A stretch of DNA of 64,000 nt. Source: Runella slithyformis DSM 19594. Its GTDB lineage: Bacteria; Bacteroidota; Bacteroidia; Cytophagales; Spirosomataceae. Where the stretch lies: positions 4,477,001 through 4,541,000 of the forward strand of contig NC_015703.1 of the NCBI RefSeq assembly GCF_000218895.1, written 5' to 3'. The notes beneath the pieces are model-generated. The model had not been told where the DNA came from, searched no databases, and saw nothing but the letters and a program-made list of their open reading frames with translations. The position numbers and the translations under genes were made by a program. Positions 1-10,344 of the stretch are shown here, piece after piece (positions within the stretch are counted from its first letter, which is position 1; each line of letters opens with the position of its first letter).

Positions 1-404
1 ATCCGCACATCGGCGTGGGTTTTGAGGCCCACAATGGCCAATAATTCAGCCGCCCGTCGTTCTATAATTTCATCCTCCATTTTGTACAACCGCCCGATGA
101 ACTGCAAATATTCCATCGGCGTCAGGACTTCGTACAGCAGGGCATTTTCAGGAACGTATCCAATGCGTTTTTTGACCTCTATGGCATCCTCCCGAATATC
201 ATACCCCAGCACTTTGACGTCGCCGACAAAATCAGGGATCATCCCGATGAGAATTTTGATAGTGGTACTTTTGCCCGCACCGTTGGGGCCGATGTAGCCG
301 ATGATTTCGCCCGCGTAGACTTCCAAGTCAACGCCCTTTAAAATGAGTTCGCGGCTGTAAGATTTCCTGAGCCCTTTGATTGAAATGATCGGTTCTTTTT
401 CCAT
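1..404 (-). CDS. ABC transporter ATP-binding protein (partial)
   Basis: N-terminal 134 residues of an ABC ATPase that continues off the left edge of the window. The reading starts at the ATG at 404 with MEKEPIISIKGLRKSY, and the Walker A motif GPNGAGKST is clear about 40 residues in. The following IGYVPENALLYEVLTPMEYL stretch (Q-loop region) is typical of ABC-2/DrrA/CcmA-type export ATPases. The signature motif and Walker B lie outside the window, so substrate and partner permease cannot be judged. Its start codon overlaps the stop codon of the upstream oxidoreductase by one base (TAATG), so the two are probably translated from one mRNA. Confidence 0.9.
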   Translation of the reverse strand, partial: MEKEPIISIKGLRKSYSRELILKGVDLEVYAGEIIGYIGPNGAGKSTTIKILIGMIPDFVGDVKVLGYDIREDAIEVKKRIGYVPENALLYEVLTPMEYLQFIGRLYKMEDEIIERRAAELLAIVGLKTHADVR

Positions 405-1519
405 TAGGTGATCGGTTTTCCGTGGGTACTTTTAATGACAAATCGTAAAAGGGGTTTTGCTAAACCAAAGAATGAGAGCGCTGCTTCCGATAGCCAGGCA
501 TCCCCAAAAAGGCGCTGAACATTGCGGCCGATCCACAAACGCGTTGCAAATTCCTGTTTCCATGCGCTTTTATACTGCTTTTCCAACGCTTGGCGGTCGA
601 GGAAGCCGTTCAAAAATTGTGCCGTCAATTCGGCAGCTATTTTGCCGCCATGGATGGCCATGGCCATGCCGTTGCCGCAAAGGGGCGTAATAAGCCCGGC
701 CGCATCGCCGGTCATCAGAATATGATTTTCGACGCTTTGTTTGGGCTCAAACGAGAACTCATTGATGACTTCGGGACGCTCGTACAAAAATTCAGATTGG
801 GTAAACAACCGTTTGAGGTGCGGGTTTTTCCATAATACTTCGCGCTCCATGGCAGGAATCGAGCCGTGTCGACGGAGGTTATTGCGCGACGTAAGGTAAC
901 AAAGACAGTAGCGATCCTCTTCAATGGCCGAAATGCCGCAATAGCCGTCCTGAAAATTATGCAACGCGATCAGGTCTTGGGGAAATTGGGTACGTATGTG
1001 GTATTTTACCCCCACATAGGGAGATTTTTTACGGGTAAAATCGCGGTCGAGGGATTTGTCCATCCGGGAATTTTTTCCGAAAGCTCCAACAATAACCCTC
1101 GCGGCCAAATGAATGTGATTGGTGGTGGTGGCTCGGCATTCTTCTTCCGTGTATTCAACGTTCTCAACGGTTTCCCCCAATATAAATTGAACCCCTGCAC
1201 TTTTTGCTAATTCATAAAGGGCAAAATCAAGGGCATAGCGGCTGATTCCGAATCCGCCTAAGTCCAGATCGGTTTCCAATGTGCGGCCGGAAGGGGAGGT
1301 AAATTGGAAACGCTGAATTTCTTTTACTCCTAAGGCAGCAATGTTTAATCCCAACTTTTCCAAATAAGGTCGTACCTCATTGGAGACGTATTCGCCGCAT
1401 ACGCGGTGAAAAGGATACGTCTTTCGTTCAACGACAACGACCATAAAGCCTCTTTGAGCCAACTCGATGCTACTCACAAGCCCTGCTAATCCTCCTCCAA
1501 TAATGAGTACATCGGTCAT
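404..1519 (-). CDS. NAD(P)/FAD-dependent oxidoreductase, geranylgeranyl-reductase-like
   Basis: A 371-residue flavoprotein. The N-terminal FAD-binding Rossmann motif GGGLAGLVSSIELAQRG is followed by the sequence PFHRVCGEYVSNE, characteristic of the geranylgeranyl reductase / polyketide-tailoring flavoprotein group. The second FAD contact GDAAGLITPLCGNGMAMA lies near residue 270. Length is normal for the family, which reduces or hydroxylates lipid or polyketide substrates; in Bacteroidota, relatives often sit beside type III polyketide synthases, but none is in view here. It is translationally coupled to the ABC ATPase downstream. The exact substrate is unknown. Confidence 0.85.
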   Translation of the reverse strand: MTDVLIIGGGLAGLVSSIELAQRGFMVVVVERKTYPFHRVCGEYVSNEVRPYLEKLGLNIAALGVKEIQRFQFTSPSGRTLETDLDLGGFGISRYALDFALYELAKSAGVQFILGETVENVEYTEEECRATTTNHIHLAARVIVGAFGKNSRMDKSLDRDFTRKKSPYVGVKYHIRTQFPQDLIALHNFQDGYCGISAIEEDRYCLCYLTSRNNLRRHGSIPAMEREVLWKNPHLKRLFTQSEFLYERPEVINEFSFEPKQSVENHILMTGDAAGLITPLCGNGMAMAIHGGKIAAELTAQFLNGFLDRQALEKQYKSAWKQEFATRLWIGRNVQRLFGDAWLSEAALSFFGLAKPLLRFVIKSTHGKPIT

Positions 1520-1683
1520 AACTTATTGCTATTTAATGATTCAATTTGAACAAAATAGGGAAATGTCGGTTTGAAAATGTGAAAATGCGCACAAAATTCG
1601 TTTAAACGGTGGTATAGCTTTTTAAACAAGTTTCCATATCATTTTATTGTCAGTAAAAATCCACCCACAAATCGGCGTAAAAG

Positions 1684-2874
1684 ATGAAAAATCATAGCAA
1701 ATCAATCGGCATTTTTGTTGCACTCGGATTGACAGCGGCAGGACTCTCGTGCAGCGATAAAACCAAAGACACCGACCCGATCACCGTAGATTCTTCGGCG
1801 ACCTTTACCGTCACTGACGCCTTCCCGTCACTTACTTTCAGCAGCCCTGTGGAGATGATGCACTCCGGCGACAGGAGCAATCGCCTGTTTGTGGTAGAAC
1901 AACGAGGATTGGTAAAAGTTTTCAGGAATGAACCCGGAGCCTCAACGTCAGAAACTTTCTTAAACATCAGCGGCCGGGTCACATCGGGCGGTGAAACGGG
2001 GCTTCTGGGCATTGCCTTTCACCCTGATTTTAAAAGCAACGGGCAATTCTTTGTAAATTATACCCGGCGGCAAAACAGTCAGCTTCAGTCGGTGATCGCG
2101 CGTTTTCAGTCCAATAAAACTACCGCTGACGCTAACAGCGAAGAAATTCTGCTCACTTACGATCAGCCTTATTCCAATCATAATGGCGGGGCACTTTTGT
2201 TTGGTAAAGACGGATTTTTGTACATTGCCACCGGCGATGGCGGCTCGGGTGGCGACCCTCAAAACTATGCGCAAAACCTCGGCTCGTTGCTCGGAAAAAT
2301 CCTGCGGATTGATGTCAATACAAAAGAGCCGGGCCTAAACTACGCTATTCCTGCCGATAATCCTTTCAAAATGACAGCTAATGCCCGTCCCGAAATTTAT
2401 GCGTACGGATTGCGAAATCCGTGGAAAATGACCGCAGACCGTGGAAACGGACAGATTTGGATCGCCGATGTAGGACAGAATGCGCGGGAGGAAATTGATA
2501 TTTTGGAGCGGGGCGGCAATTATGGCTGGCGCATTGCGGAAGGCAGGGAATGTTATAACCCCAATACCAATTGTAACCGTACCGGCCTTCTGGAACCGGT
2601 CTTTGATTATGGGACTAATGAAGGACGCTCCATCACGGGGGGATATGTATATAGAGGCACTAAATTGGCCCATTTAAAAGGAAAGTACATCTACGGCGAC
2701 TATGTAAGCGGTAAGATTTGGGCGCTGCAATATAACGAAAGTACTAAACAAACTTCCAATACATCGCTCGCCCAATTGCTCGGGTCGTTGTCGTCGTTTG
2801 GCGAAGATGAAGCCGGAGAACTGTATTTGCTCAATCATCAATCAGGAAAGATTCAGCAACTGACCAAACGCTGA
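1684..2874 (+). CDS. PQQ-dependent sugar dehydrogenase (GSDH family) lipoprotein
   Basis: A 396-residue secreted protein starting with a lipoprotein signal (LTAAGLSC at about residues 17-24, Cys as lipidation site), so it is probably anchored on the outside of the inner membrane or on the outer membrane. The mature part is a soluble-glucose/sorbosone-dehydrogenase six-bladed propeller: FHPDFKSNGQFFVNYT, NHNGGALLFGKDGFLYIATGDGGSGGDP and YAYGLRNPWKMTAD are hallmark motifs, the last containing the arginine that contacts the PQQ cofactor. It would oxidise aldose sugars in the periplasm. It stands alone, 54 bases ahead of icmF. The true substrate could be a cell-wall or polysaccharide-derived sugar. 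Confidence 0.9.
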   Translation: MKNHSKSIGIFVALGLTAAGLSCSDKTKDTDPITVDSSATFTVTDAFPSLTFSSPVEMMHSGDRSNRLFVVEQRGLVKVFRNEPGASTSETFLNISGRVTSGGETGLLGIAFHPDFKSNGQFFVNYTRRQNSQLQSVIARFQSNKTTADANSEEILLTYDQPYSNHNGGALLFGKDGFLYIATGDGGSGGDPQNYAQNLGSLLGKILRIDVNTKEPGLNYAIPADNPFKMTANARPEIYAYGLRNPWKMTADRGNGQIWIADVGQNAREEIDILERGGNYGWRIAEGRECYNPNTNCNRTGLLEPVFDYGTNEGRSITGGYVYRGTKLAHLKGKYIYGDYVSGKIWALQYNESTKQTSNTSLAQLLGSLSSFGEDEAGELYLLNHQSGKIQQLTKR

Positions 2875-2928
2875 TTTCGGTTGCCGATACTTTCAGTATC
2901 TTAGCCGCACGATTTACTGCGAAAGAAT

Positions 2929-5900
2929 ATGGAAAGTACTCTTGCCAAACCCTATCAACCCAAAAATCACGTCAGAATCGTGACGGCCGCCAGCCTGTTT
3001 GACGGTCACGATGCCGCCATCAATATCATGCGTCGCATCATGCAGGCGTCGGGAGTGGAGGTGATTCACCTGGGGCACAACCGCTCGGTGCAAGAGATTG
3101 TAGACTGCGCCATTCAGGAAGATGTACAGGGTATTGCCATCACCAGCTATCAGGGCGGTCATGTGGAATACTTTAAATACATGTACGATTTGCTCAGGGG
3201 ATTGGGAGTGGGCCATATTAAGATTTTCGGTGGCGGGGGAGGCACCATTTTGCCTTCTGAAATGGCTGAACTTCATGCGTACGGCATTGCCCGGCTGTAT
3301 TCTCCCGATGACGGGCGTGCGATGGGCTTGCAGGGAATGATCAATGACTTGATTGCCCGGTGTGATTTTGCGTTGGATAAAGAAATACCGATATCGGAAG
3401 AGGTAAAAGAGTGGGTGCAGACTCGAGCCCAAACGAAAGTTCGGGCCATTGCAAGACGAATTTCCGTAGCTGAAAACAATCCCGAACAGTACGCGCACTA
3501 TGTTGCCCGACCTACACTTACTCACGCATTTCAGACTCCTGTGTTGGGAATTACGGGCACCGGCGGTGCGGGAAAATCTTCATTGGTTGATGAGCTGGTC
3601 CGTCGGTTTCTGATGGATTTCGATGAAAAAACGCTGGCAATCATTTCGGTCGATCCGTCAAAACGCAAAACAGGCGGTGCGCTTCTGGGCGACCGTATTC
3701 GGATGAATGCGCTGCATCCCGAGCTTTCACAGGGTAGGGTGTACATGCGTTCGTTGGCTACGCGGCAGTCTAATCTGGCGTTGAGTAAACACGTGCAGGA
3801 GGCCATTGATGTTTGCAAAGAAAATGATTTTGACCTGATTATTGTCGAAACCTCCGGTATCGGTCAATCGGATACCGAGATCACGGAGCATTCGGACATA
3901 TCGCTGTACGTCATGACGGCGGAATATGGAGCGGCCACGCAGCTCGAAAAAATTGACATGCTCGACTTTGCCGATGTCATTGCCATCAACAAGTTTGACA
4001 AGCGCGGCTCATTGGATGCCCTCCGCGATGTCAGGAAGCAATACCGGCGTAATCATAACCTATGGGAAACGCCCGATGAAGCCTTGCCCATTTTCGGAAC
4101 CATGGCGAGTCAGTTCAACGATGCCGGCATGAATGCGCTGTATGTTAAGGTGCTGGAATTGCTGAACCAAAAAGAGAAAGAGAAAAAAAGAGCGACTGAT
4201 TGGACGAACGGCAGGCTTTTTGGACAGTGGAAAGAACAGTCACTCACCCAAAAATCGTCCGTTGCCACGGGCATTATTCCGCCCGATCGGGTTCGGTATT
4301 TGGCCGAAATTGTAGAAAATTCCCGAACCTATGACCAATTCGTCAATGAACAGGTGAGTATTGCCCGGAAATTATATCAACTCGACGGTACGCTTCAAAT
4401 GCTGTCGGGTACTCAGTCTGCCGATACGATTGAAACACTTAAAAAAGTATATGCCGAACTCGAAGCGCGTCTGCAGTATGATTGTGCTCAATTGCTGAAA
4501 AATTGGGTAGATACGGTCAAAAAATACCGGGCGGAGAAATATCAATTTCAGGTAAGGGATAAAATCATTGAGCAGGAGCTGTGGACCGAAACCTTATCCC
4601 ATCTTAAAATTCCGAAAATAGCCCTGCCGAAATATAACGATTGGGGCGATATTTTACGGTGGCAATTGACCGAAAACGTATCGGGTGAATTTCCATATAC
4701 CGCAGGAGTTTTTCCGCTCAAGCGGGAAGGGGAAGACCCCACGCGCATGTTTGCGGGAGAAGGTGGCCCTGAACGAACCAACCGTCGGTTTCATTATTTG
4801 TCCAAGGGCATGCCCGCCAAACGCCTTTCAACGGCCTTTGACTCCGTGACATTATACGGAGAAGACCCTGATCTGCGCCCTGATATTTACGGAAAAGTGG
4901 GCAATTCGGGTGTAAGTGTCTGCAATCTCGACGATGCCAAAAAACTGTACAGCGGTTTTGATCTTTGTGATCCTTCCACGTCGGTTTCAATGACCATCAA
5001 CGGTCCGGCTCCGATCGTATTGGGCTTTTTCCTGAATGCCGCTATTGACCAGCAATGTGAAAAGCACATACGCTCAGCCTGGAGCCGTGAGGAACGGGAG
5101 GCGAGAATTGCAAAAACAAAAGCCGAGATTGGGTATCAGGGAGAAGTGCCCGAAGGCAACGATGGCTTGGGCCTGATGCTTTTAGGCATTACGGGCGACC
5201 AACTGTTGGAACCCGAAGTGTATCAAAAGATCAAAGTCCAAACTCTTCGCCAAGTGCGGGGAACCGTGCAGGCGGATATTCTCAAAGAAGATCAGGCCCA
5301 AAATACGTGTATCTTTTCGACGGAGTTTGCGCTCAAACTCATGGGCGATATTCAGCAGTATTTCATTGATAATCAGGTGCGAAATTTTTATTCCGTGTCA
5401 ATTTCAGGGTATCACATTGCCGAGGCCGGGGCCAATCCGATTTCGCAATTGGCCTTTACATTATCCAATGGCTTTACGTTTGTGGAATACTACCTCAGCC
5501 GCGGAATGCACATTGATGACTTTGCGCCCAACTTATCTTTTTTCTTTTCCAACGGCATGGACCCCGAATATACCGTGTTGGGAAGAGTGGCGCGGCGGAT
5601 TTGGGCAAAAGCCATGAAATTTAAGTACAAAGGCAACGACCGAAGTCAAAAGTTAAAGTATCACATTCAAACCTCCGGACGAAGCCTGCACGCGCAGGAA
5701 ATTGCCTTCAATGACATTCGTACAACGTTACAGGCGTTGCTGGCTATTTATGATAACTGTAACTCATTGCATACCAATGCTTACGATGAAGCCATTACGA
5801 CTCCGACCGAAGAAAGTGTACGGCGTGCCGTAGCGATTCAGCTGATCATCAATCGTGAGTTTGGGCTGACCAAAAACGAAAATCCGTTGCAGGGCTCTTT

Positions 5901-6357
5901 CATTACCGAAGAATTGACCGATCTGGTGGAAGAGGCCGTGTATCAGGAATTTTTGAGCATCAATGAGCGGGGGGGAGTTTTGGGGGCCATGGAGCGAATG
6001 TATCAGCGCAGCAAGATTCAGGAGGAGTCTATGTACTACGAAATGCAGAAGCACACGGGAGTGCTGCCCATCATCGGCGTGAATACGTATTTGGATGAAA
6101 AAGGTTCGCCGACCGTTTTGCCTGCGGAGGTCATTCGCTCCACCGACGACGAAAAACGATATGCCGTGGCCGCCCGAAAAGCGTTTCAGAAAGAAAATGC
6201 CGAACGGGCAGAGCGTGCGTTAGAGCAATTGCAGGCAAGTGCGCTGCAGGGAGAAAACCTCTTTGAGCAACTTATGGAAGCCACCAAAGTTTGCACCTTG
6301 GGACAGATTTCCGGGGCATTGTATAAAGTGGGCGGTCAATATCGGCGGAATATGTAA
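2929..6357 (+). CDS. icmF: fused isobutyryl-CoA mutase / methylmalonyl-CoA mutase family IcmF
   Basis: A 1142-residue adenosylcobalamin enzyme interconverting isobutyryl-CoA and n-butyryl-CoA (related acyl-CoAs are possible). Domain order is diagnostic: N-terminal B12-binding domain with [10 protein letters not shown] (lower-ligand histidine) near residue 25; then a MeaB-like G-protein chaperone domain with P-loop GTGGAGKSS at about residue 209 and NKFDKRG (G4) near 350; a helical linker; then the mutase TIM barrel from about residue 570 to the end ([16 protein letters not shown] and [12 protein letters not shown] motifs). The built-in G domain removes the need for a separate MeaB. Length matches known IcmF proteins. 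Confidence 0.95.
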   Translation: MESTLAKPYQPKNHVRIVTAASLFDGHDAAINIMRRIMQASGVEVIHLGHNRSVQEIVDCAIQEDVQGIAITSYQGGHVEYFKYMYDLLRGLGVGHIKIFGGGGGTILPSEMAELHAYGIARLYSPDDGRAMGLQGMINDLIARCDFALDKEIPISEEVKEWVQTRAQTKVRAIARRISVAENNPEQYAHYVARPTLTHAFQTPVLGITGTGGAGKSSLVDELVRRFLMDFDEKTLAIISVDPSKRKTGGALLGDRIRMNALHPELSQGRVYMRSLATRQSNLALSKHVQEAIDVCKENDFDLIIVETSGIGQSDTEITEHSDISLYVMTAEYGAATQLEKIDMLDFADVIAINKFDKRGSLDALRDVRKQYRRNHNLWETPDEALPIFGTMASQFNDAGMNALYVKVLELLNQKEKEKKRATDWTNGRLFGQWKEQSLTQKSSVATGIIPPDRVRYLAEIVENSRTYDQFVNEQVSIARKLYQLDGTLQMLSGTQSADTIETLKKVYAELEARLQYDCAQLLKNWVDTVKKYRAEKYQFQVRDKIIEQELWTETLSHLKIPKIALPKYNDWGDILRWQLTENVSGEFPYTAGVFPLKREGEDPTRMFAGEGGPERTNRRFHYLSKGMPAKRLSTAFDSVTLYGEDPDLRPDIYGKVGNSGVSVCNLDDAKKLYSGFDLCDPSTSVSMTINGPAPIVLGFFLNAAIDQQCEKHIRSAWSREEREARIAKTKAEIGYQGEVPEGNDGLGLMLLGITGDQLLEPEVYQKIKVQTLRQVRGTVQADILKEDQAQNTCIFSTEFALKLMGDIQQYFIDNQVRNFYSVSISGYHIAEAGANPISQLAFTLSNGFTFVEYYLSRGMHIDDFAPNLSFFFSNGMDPEYTVLGRVARRIWAKAMKFKYKGNDRSQKLKYHIQTSGRSLHAQEIAFNDIRTTLQALLAIYDNCNSLHTNAYDEAITTPTEESVRRAVAIQLIINREFGLTKNENPLQGSFITEELTDLVEEAVYQEFLSINERGGVLGAMERMYQRSKIQEESMYYEMQKHTGVLPIIGVNTYLDEKGSPTVLPAEVIRSTDDEKRYAVAARKAFQKENAERAERALEQLQASALQGENLFEQLMEATKVCTLGQISGALYKVGGQYRRNM

Positions 6358-6568
6358 AAACAGGTATTGGGCCAGTTCGGTAAATAATGCCGGATAATTT
6401 ACCCCCAAACAGTTCCCGTTGCTTTTGTGCCCTTATATTATAAACACTTTCCGCAGGCTAAGATTAGCGGTCAATACGGTCACTACTGCTATTGTTTTTT
6501 GTGGCTAATCACAACGTTGATACCTCTACCCCTATAAAACCCTTCCAAATAAGATAAATAGAATTTTG

Positions 6569-6576
6569 TACCTTTG
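6569..6576 (+). promoter_or_regulatory. probable -7 promoter box upstream of rbfA
   Basis: TACCTTTG matches the Bacteroidota sigma -7 consensus TAnnTTTG and lies about 80 bases before the rbfA start. No clear -33 TTTG was found at the usual spacing, so this is a moderate call. The 300 bases between icmF and rbfA hold nothing else that looks coding. Confidence 0.45.
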
Positions 6577-6657
6577 CAGGCATCTTAACAAGTATTGGCG
6601 GAAGATTAGGGACGAGACAAATACAAACAGCCGCCAATCGTAACCGGTTAATTGATT

Positions 6658-7035
6658 ATGGAATCCAAAAGACAACAGAAAGTCGCTCGGCAGATACAGA
6701 AAGATCTGAGCGATATTTTTCAAAAAGAAGGTCGGACCTGGTTCGACAACTCGTTTATCACCGTCACCATCGTCAGAATGTCCCCCGATTTAGGGGTTGC
6801 CAGAATTTATTTAAGCTTTTTAGCCGTAAAAAATAAAGGATTTGTGTTAGAGCAGATTCAGGAGCGCAGCAAGCAGATACGCCAATTGTTGGGACAGCGC
6901 GTACGTCATCAGTTACGTATTGTGCCCGAGCTCCATTTCTACCTGGACGATACGGCCGAATATGCGGCAAAAATGGACACCCTTTTTGCCGGGTTGACCA
7001 TTCCGCCGCCGCCTAAAGACAACGAGGATCAGTGA
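6658..7035 (+). CDS. rbfA: 30S ribosome-binding factor A
   Basis: A 125-residue RbfA, the cold-shock factor that binds the 5' helix region of 16S rRNA and matures the 30S subunit. The opening MESKRQQKVARQIQKDLSDIF and the KH-like core (VTIVRMSPDLGVARIYLSF, then LRIVPELHFYLDD) are typical. I chose the ATG at 6658 because the first in-frame start, a TTG two codons earlier, adds only two residues and the family begins at M-x-S-x-R. It has its own probable promoter upstream and a hairpin downstream, so it appears monocistronic. Confidence 0.93.
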   Translation: MESKRQQKVARQIQKDLSDIFQKEGRTWFDNSFITVTIVRMSPDLGVARIYLSFLAVKNKGFVLEQIQERSKQIRQLLGQRVRHQLRIVPELHFYLDDTAEYAAKMDTLFAGLTIPPPPKDNEDQ

Positions 7036-7066
7036 TAAAAAGAAGTATAAAATGACTGGTAATTGG

Positions 7067-7100
7067 GAGGGAATAGGGGCTTAAACGAGCTTATTCCCTC
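7067..7100 (+). terminator. hairpin between rbfA and pheA, probable terminator
   Basis: Perfect 9-bp inverted repeat GAGGGAATA/TATTCCCTC with a 16-base loop, followed by TAATTTT. It would end the rbfA transcript; because it sits only 20 bases before the pheA start, attenuation of pheA is an alternative, but no leader peptide rich in Phe is visible. Confidence 0.5.
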
Positions 7101-7119
7101 TAATTTTGACTCCTAAACC

Positions 7120-8193
7120 ATGACCTTAGAAGAAATCAGACACGAAATTGATTCCCTGGATAATCAATTGCTTACCCTCCTCAATCGCCGTATGGAGTGG
7201 GTTCACAAGGTTGGCGAATTAAAACGGGCCACTAAAACGGTTATTTATCGTCCGGAGCGCGAAAAAGCAATTTTAGATCGGGTAAAATCGCAAAATAAAG
7301 GACCTCTCACTGCCGATGCCATTGAGGCGATCTATCTGGAGATCTTTGCCGCAGCCCGAAATATCGAACTGCCCGAACGCATTGCCTACCTCGGTCCGGA
7401 AGGCAGCTTTACGCACCAGGCGGCCGAAAGTCGTTTTGGGGCAATGAGCGAGTACATGACCCTGCCAACCATCAAATCCGTTTTTGAAGCAGTAGACACG
7501 GGGCGGGCAAAATTTGGAGTCATTCCCATTGAAAATAATCAGGAAGGTATTGTTTATGAAACCGTAGATTTGCTCAATGAGACGGGTGTCAATATTGCGG
7601 CGGAATTAAAGATTCCCGTTCATTTTGCGTTGGCCACCGAGGCGGAAAACCCTTCCAAAATCAAGCGAATTTATTCCAAAGATATTGCCTTTCGGCAGTG
7701 CAGAGGATTTTTAAATAAGTATTTTGAGCAAACGCAGCCCGAAGAGATTCAGGTAGAATCCACTTCCAAAGCGGCTAAGTTGGCGGCCGAAGATCCCGAA
7801 AGTGCGGCTATTTGCTCGGTTATTGCCGCTCGCCTGTTCAGTTTGCCCGTGTTGTTTGATAATATTGAAGACAACGGCAACAACAGAACGCGGTTCTTTA
7901 TTTTGGCTAAAGATTTTGTAAATCAACCCAGCGAAAACGATAAAACAACCCTTATTGCTCGCCTGCCCGATACCGACAAACCGGGAGTGTTGGCCGGTTT
8001 TCTTCAGGATTTTAAACGCCTGAATATCAACCTTACCAAGATCGAAAGCCGCCCCTACAAAGGCAGTGAAGATTTTAACTTTTGGTTTTTTATTGAACTG
8101 GAAGGCTATTTCAAAGACGAAAACGTTCAGAAGGTATTTAAAAAACACCGTAATTATATCAAGTGGTTGGGTAGTTATGTTAAGAATGCCTAG
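7120..8193 (+). CDS. pheA: bifunctional chorismate mutase / prephenate dehydratase (P-protein)
   Basis: A 357-residue cytosolic enzyme making phenylpyruvate from chorismate. Residues 1-85 are an AroQ chorismate mutase helix bundle ([18 protein letters not shown], catalytic Arg/Lys present). Residues about 90-270 form the prephenate dehydratase ([14 protein letters not shown] at the start, NNRTRFFIL with the catalytic Thr-Arg-Phe near the end). The C-terminal ACT domain carries [10 protein letters not shown], the ESRP element that binds phenylalanine, so feedback inhibition is expected. Bacteroidota P-proteins commonly have this layout. A csaA-like gene follows. Confidence 0.95.
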   Translation: MTLEEIRHEIDSLDNQLLTLLNRRMEWVHKVGELKRATKTVIYRPEREKAILDRVKSQNKGPLTADAIEAIYLEIFAAARNIELPERIAYLGPEGSFTHQAAESRFGAMSEYMTLPTIKSVFEAVDTGRAKFGVIPIENNQEGIVYETVDLLNETGVNIAAELKIPVHFALATEAENPSKIKRIYSKDIAFRQCRGFLNKYFEQTQPEEIQVESTSKAAKLAAEDPESAAICSVIAARLFSLPVLFDNIEDNGNNRTRFFILAKDFVNQPSENDKTTLIARLPDTDKPGVLAGFLQDFKRLNINLTKIESRPYKGSEDFNFWFFIELEGYFKDENVQKVFKKHRNYIKWLGSYVKNA

Positions 8194-8225
8194 TCCTTCG
8201 ATGTGTTTGTTTATCTGATATTGAA

Positions 8226-8561
8226 ATGAGCATCAGTTGGCACGATTTTGAAAAAGTGGAGTTGCGGGCAGGGACCATTGTTCAGGCAGAAGATTTCCCC
8301 AAAGCCCGAAAACCTGCTTATAAGTTATGGATAGATTTGGGGAATGAAACAGGAGTAAAACAGAGTTCGGCACAAATAACCAAACTGTACTCTAAAGAAG
8401 AGCTGCTTGGCCGACAGGTGATTTGTGTCACCAATTTTCCCGCTAAGCAGGTGGCTGATTTTATGTCTGAAGTGCTGGTGACCGGATTTGTGTTGCCGGA
8501 TGGTGAAGTGGTCTTATCCCAACCGGATCGCATCGTGCCTAATGGAAGCCGATTGGCCTAA
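8226..8561 (+). CDS. csaA: CsaA-like tRNA-binding-domain chaperone
   Basis: A 111-residue single OB-fold protein of the EMAP-II/Trbp111 type. The sequence [31 protein letters not shown] and the C-terminal [14 protein letters not shown] match CsaA, an export-related chaperone that forms dimers and can bind tRNA or unfolded proteins. Length is exactly that of the family. It follows pheA after 32 bases with no terminator between, so co-transcription is possible though a functional link is not obvious. Confidence 0.88.
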   Translation: MSISWHDFEKVELRAGTIVQAEDFPKARKPAYKLWIDLGNETGVKQSSAQITKLYSKEELLGRQVICVTNFPAKQVADFMSEVLVTGFVLPDGEVVLSQPDRIVPNGSRLA

Positions 8562-8605
8562 AAATATATAGTCAGACCGTTTATACAGGTGCCCGAATGA
8601 CCTTT

Positions 8606-10261
8606 ATGAAAAAGCGCGTTTTCTTTTTGTTTTCATTTCTGTTTTGGGCTATATCCCCCGTTTTCAGCCAAAATTTCTATCCTATCCTTCCCAAGCCGTT
8701 AGTGCTCGAACCGAAAGAGGGAACCTTTATTCTCCCTCCCAATCCGGTCATCGCCGTTGCAGGCACAGATCCTGTATTGCGCCGTTTGGCTGAAGAATTG
8801 GCCCATCGGATTGGCACGGCAGCAGGAAAGGATACCAAAGTATTTGCCGGCAATTTCCGGGTCAGAGACGGTATCAATTTTGTGACCGGTAAAGACGCCA
8901 AACTGGGCGAAGAGGGCTATTTGTTGGAAATTACGCCGAAGCGAATCGTTATTACGGCAGAGCAGCCCAAAGGTTTCTTTTATGGGTTGCAATCACTTTT
9001 ACAACTGATGCCTGCGGAAATCTATGGATCCGTGCGCGCTGAAAATATCCCATGGAGCATACCCTGTTGTTACATTGAAGATCGGCCGCGGTATGCCTAC
9101 CGCGGGTTAATGCTCGATGTTGGGCGTCATTTGTATCCCGTTTCCTTTATCAAAAAGTTCATTGAGTTGATTGCTCTTCATAAAATGAATGTCTTTCATT
9201 GGCATTTGACCGATGATCAGGGGTGGCGGATAGAAATCAAAAAATACCCTAAATTGACCCAAATCGGTTCGCAGCGAAAAGAGACCATGTGGGGACATTA
9301 CAGCGACCAAAAATACGACGGTAAGCCCTACGGTGGTTTTTATACGCAGGAGGAAATCAGAGAGGTGGTCAACTTTGCCCGTGAGCATTTTGTGACCGTT
9401 ATTCCGGAAATTGAAATGCCCGGACATGCGTCGGCAGCATTGGCGGCTTATCCCGAATTTGGCAACAACCCCGATAAACTCTATCAGGTAGGAACAAAGT
9501 GGGGCGTTCATGAAGATGTATTTGCGCCTCGAGAAGAAACGTTCCGCTTTTTAGAAGATATTCTGACTGAAGTAATCGACCTGTTTCCGGGTCAGTATAT
9601 TCATATCGGAGGGGACGAATGTCCTAAAAATCAATGGAAGGAAAGCCGTTTTTGTCAGGAATTGATCCGGAAGGAAGGACTCAGGGATGAGTATGGGCTG
9701 CAAAGTTATTTTATCCGCCGTATTGACAGATTCATTACGTCCAAAGGGCGCAAAATAATAGGTTGGGATGAAATATTGGAAGGCGGCATTTCTCCCAATG
9801 CTACCATAATGAGTTGGCAAGGCACCGAAGGGGGGATTGCCGCGGCAAAGCAACATCATGAGGCCATCATGACTCCAGGCAATTTTTGTTATTTAGACCA
9901 TTATCAGGCCGATGCCAACACTCAGCCGATTGCCATCGGCGGTCTGACAACATTGGAAGAGGCGTACTCATACAATCCCACTCCTGCCGAACTTACACCT
10001 GAAGAAGCTAAGCATATCCTTGGTGTGCAGGGGAATGTCTGGACGGAATACATGCCTTCATCAGAGTACGTAGAATACATGACCTTTCCGCGGGCGATTG
10101 CATTGGCTGAAGTGGGATGGACACTCCCAAGCCATAAAAATATTGATGATTTTAAAAAACGGCTGAACATTCATAAGAAACGGTTGGAGTATTGGAATGT
10201 GAATTACTTCGGGGCACCGCTCAATCGTACATTTATTTACCAATGGCCATCAAAAAAATAG
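8606..10261 (+). CDS. beta-N-acetylhexosaminidase, GH20
   Basis: About 551 residues with an N-terminal signal peptide (KKRVFFLFSFLFWAISPVFSQ), so periplasmic or outer-membrane. A GH20b support domain (about residues 25-150) precedes the TIM barrel, which contains MLDVGRHLYPVSFIKKFIEL, FHWHLTDDQGWRIEIKKYP and the catalytic Asp-Glu pair in HIGGDECPK. This enzyme removes terminal GlcNAc/GalNAc from chitin, peptidoglycan or glycoprotein glycans by substrate-assisted catalysis. An in-frame ATG three codons upstream (8597) is possible; I prefer 8606 because it puts Lys-Lys directly at the signal N-region. Confidence 0.93.
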   Translation: MKKRVFFLFSFLFWAISPVFSQNFYPILPKPLVLEPKEGTFILPPNPVIAVAGTDPVLRRLAEELAHRIGTAAGKDTKVFAGNFRVRDGINFVTGKDAKLGEEGYLLEITPKRIVITAEQPKGFFYGLQSLLQLMPAEIYGSVRAENIPWSIPCCYIEDRPRYAYRGLMLDVGRHLYPVSFIKKFIELIALHKMNVFHWHLTDDQGWRIEIKKYPKLTQIGSQRKETMWGHYSDQKYDGKPYGGFYTQEEIREVVNFAREHFVTVIPEIEMPGHASAALAAYPEFGNNPDKLYQVGTKWGVHEDVFAPREETFRFLEDILTEVIDLFPGQYIHIGGDECPKNQWKESRFCQELIRKEGLRDEYGLQSYFIRRIDRFITSKGRKIIGWDEILEGGISPNATIMSWQGTEGGIAAAKQHHEAIMTPGNFCYLDHYQADANTQPIAIGGLTTLEEAYSYNPTPAELTPEEAKHILGVQGNVWTEYMPSSEYVEYMTFPRAIALAEVGWTLPSHKNIDDFKKRLNIHKKRLEYWNVNYFGAPLNRTFIYQWPSKK

Positions 10262-10306
10262 AATAAGCCTTTTTTTGTAAATCAAAGACATCTGCCGTCG
10301 TTTTGG

Positions 10307-10314
10307 TAAATTTG
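10307..10314 (+). promoter_or_regulatory. probable -7 box before the DUF4403 gene
   Basis: TAAATTTG fits TAnnTTTG and lies about 30 bases before the ATG at 10345, giving a short leader and supporting that start. No good -33 element at standard spacing. Confidence 0.45.
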
Positions 10315-10344
10315 TAGCTTGAAGATTCATATTGAAAAACGATT